This document shows, piece after piece, positions 4,561 through 5,492 of a DNA stretch of 5,492 bases. Position 1 is the stretch's first letter. Every line of letters starts with the position of its first letter. The stretch is from an uncultured Bacilli bacterium (GTDB lineage Bacteria > Bacillota_I > Bacilli_A > RF39 > UBA660). The DNA is taken from assembly GCA_944363745.1 (NCBI GenBank), contig CALVVD010000069.1:1-5492 (forward strand), given 5' to 3'. The position numbers and the translations under genes are program-made. Under the pieces are notes generated by a model. It was not told the origin of the DNA. It made no database searches and saw only the letters and a list, made by a program, of their open reading frames with translations.

Positions 4561-5492
4561 TATTTTGCTAATTCTTCACTAATTAAGTTACTTATCTCAG
4601 TTGGATTATCTAAACTCATTCCTTCAATAAGTCTAGCTTCAGCATATAGTATTTTACTATATTTCTCTAATGTATCATAATCTTTATTTTCATATAAAGT
4701 TTTTAATTTATCTGCAATTGGATGATTTTCATTAATCTCCATTACAGTACTTGCTTTTACACCAGTATCAGTTGGCATAGCATCCATTACTTTTTGCATT
4801 TCTACCGATACAGCACCTTTACTAGTTAGACATACAGGATGATTCTTTAAACGATGAGTGAAAGCTACTTCATTAACACCATTATTTAGAGCATCATGCA
4901 TCTTTGTAAACATATCTTTATACTCTTCATTAGTTTTCTTTAACTCTTCCTTCTCTTCATCACTTTCAAAGTCTGCCTCACTACTTGCTACATTGACAAA
5001 ATTCTTCTCTTTATAATTCATCATTACCTTAAAGACAAATTCATCTAAGTAATCAGTTAAATATAAGATATCTATACCCTTCTCTTTAGCAGCTTCAACC
5101 TGTGGTAATAAATCTATTTTATCTATAGTCTCACCACATGCATAATAAATTGACTTATCGTCATCATTCATATTAGAGACATATTCTGAAAGTGTAACCA
5201 TCTTTTTCTCTTTAGATGAATAGAAAAGTAATAAATCTTGTAATGTTTCTTTAGCCATACCATATGATTCATAGATACCTACTTTAAGTTGTATTCCAAA
5301 GTCTTTAAAGAACTTCTCATAGTTTTCTCTATCATTTTTAAGCATTTTTTCTAGTTCTTTTTTAATCTTAGACTCAAGGCTCTTAGCGATAGATTTAATT
5401 TGATAGTTCTCTTGTAAAGTCTCTCTTGAAATATTTAAAGATATATCTTCACTATCAACAATACCTTTAACAAAACTAAAGTAATCAGGTAA
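4560..5492 (-). CDS. htpG: Chaperone HtpG (Hsp90), C-terminal half (partial, runs off the right edge)
   Basis: Cytosolic ATP-dependent Hsp90 chaperone. 310 residues and the TAA are present out of about 620 in the family; the N-terminal ATPase domain and most of the first half lie beyond the window. The frame is open from the very last base: the fragment begins LPDYFSFVKGIVDSEDISLN, equivalent to the middle-domain LPEYFRFVKGVVDSEDLPLN of HtpG, then SRETLQ, so the Met at 5345 is internal (fragment residue 50). Further markers: LLFYSSKEKKMVTLSEYV (fragment residues 88-105), YYACGETIDKIDLLPQVE (116-133), ILYLTDYLDEFVFK (142-155), RLKNHPVCL (214-222) and VMEINENHPI (250-259) in the C-terminal dimerisation domain. 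No frameshift is seen. The acidic/Lys stretch around 172-190 is the usual variable linker. The promoter is outside the window. Confidence 0.97.
   Translation of the reverse strand, partial: LPDYFSFVKGIVDSEDISLNISRETLQENYQIKSIAKSLESKIKKELEKMLKNDRENYEKFFKDFGIQLKVGIYESYGMAKETLQDLLLFYSSKEKKMVTLSEYVSNMNDDDKSIYYACGETIDKIDLLPQVEAAKEKGIDILYLTDYLDEFVFKVMMNYKEKNFVNVASSEADFESDEEKEELKKTNEEYKDMFTKMHDALNNGVNEVAFTHRLKNHPVCLTSKGAVSVEMQKVMDAMPTDTGVKASTVMEINENHPIADKLKTLYENKDYDTLEKYSKILYAEARLIEGMSLDNPTEISNLISEELAK

Noticed and set aside
4560..5345. Treating Met at 5345 as the htpG start, a shortened 261-aa protein
   Set aside because: The frame continues upstream without a stop to the window edge and encodes the conserved HtpG segment LPDYF...VDSED, so the Met is internal and the gene is cut only by the window.
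1..5492. Mycoplasma-type code (TGA = Trp), suggested by the extreme AT content
   Set aside because: Trp codons checked in five of the genes are TGG, and no in-frame TGA occurs in any of the conserved genes.
1..5492. tRNA, rRNA, CRISPR array, riboswitch or insertion sequence
   Set aside because: All gaps between genes are under 135 bp and filled by promoters or terminators; no cloverleaf, spaced repeat array, riboswitch-like fold or transposase was seen.

Overview
The window is a very AT-rich stretch of bacterial chromosome with short intergenic gaps, textbook Shine-Dalgarno sites and sigma-A-type promoters. Protein families and codon use point to a low-GC member of the Bacillota, possibly an uncultured Bacilli, Erysipelotrichia or RF39-like lineage. 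That placement is inferred from general sequence character, not from any search. Every Trp codon I checked is TGG and all complete genes stop at TAA or TAG, so the sequence gives no sign of a Mycoplasma-type code.

Layout, left to right. (1) 1-803, minus strand: the N-terminal 267 codons of pyruvate phosphate dikinase (ppdK), cut by the window edge. (2) 804-895: a compact divergent promoter region whose two predicted promoters appear to share one palindromic -35 hexamer. (3) 896-1579, plus: pyrH (UMP kinase), standing alone without its usual neighbours tsf and frr. (4) 1578-1608: a bidirectional hairpin terminator. (5) 1611-2486, minus: a nucleotidyltransferase of the AbiEii/AbiGii toxin family with no AbiEi-type partner beside it. 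(6) 2487-2617: a second divergent promoter region. The promoter facing the AbiEii-like gene is close to consensus and carries a perfect 7-1-7 palindrome across its -10 box plus a third copy of the half-site. (7) 2618-3034 and 2955-4544, plus: a small lysine-tailed membrane protein overlapping by 80 nt a membrane-anchored sulfatase-fold enzyme of the LTA synthase / phosphoglycerol transferase (MdoB/OpgB) superfamily. (8) 4530-4560: a second bidirectional terminator. (9) 4560-5492, minus: the C-terminal 310 residues of the Hsp90 chaperone HtpG, cut by the right edge.

ppdK, pyrH and htpG are ordinary housekeeping genes. The two places worth a second look are the middle genes. The AbiEii-like gene is an orphan toxin-type nucleotidyltransferase behind a strong promoter with an operator-like palindrome. 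The membrane protein / sulfatase pair looks like one LTA-synthase-type enzyme split across two overlapping reading frames. An 8-A run lies where both frames are open, and loss of one A there would join them into a single protein of about 641 residues, close to the length of a classical LtaS. Whether this is a real two-subunit enzyme, expression by slippage, or a sequencing/assembly indel cannot be decided from the sequence alone.
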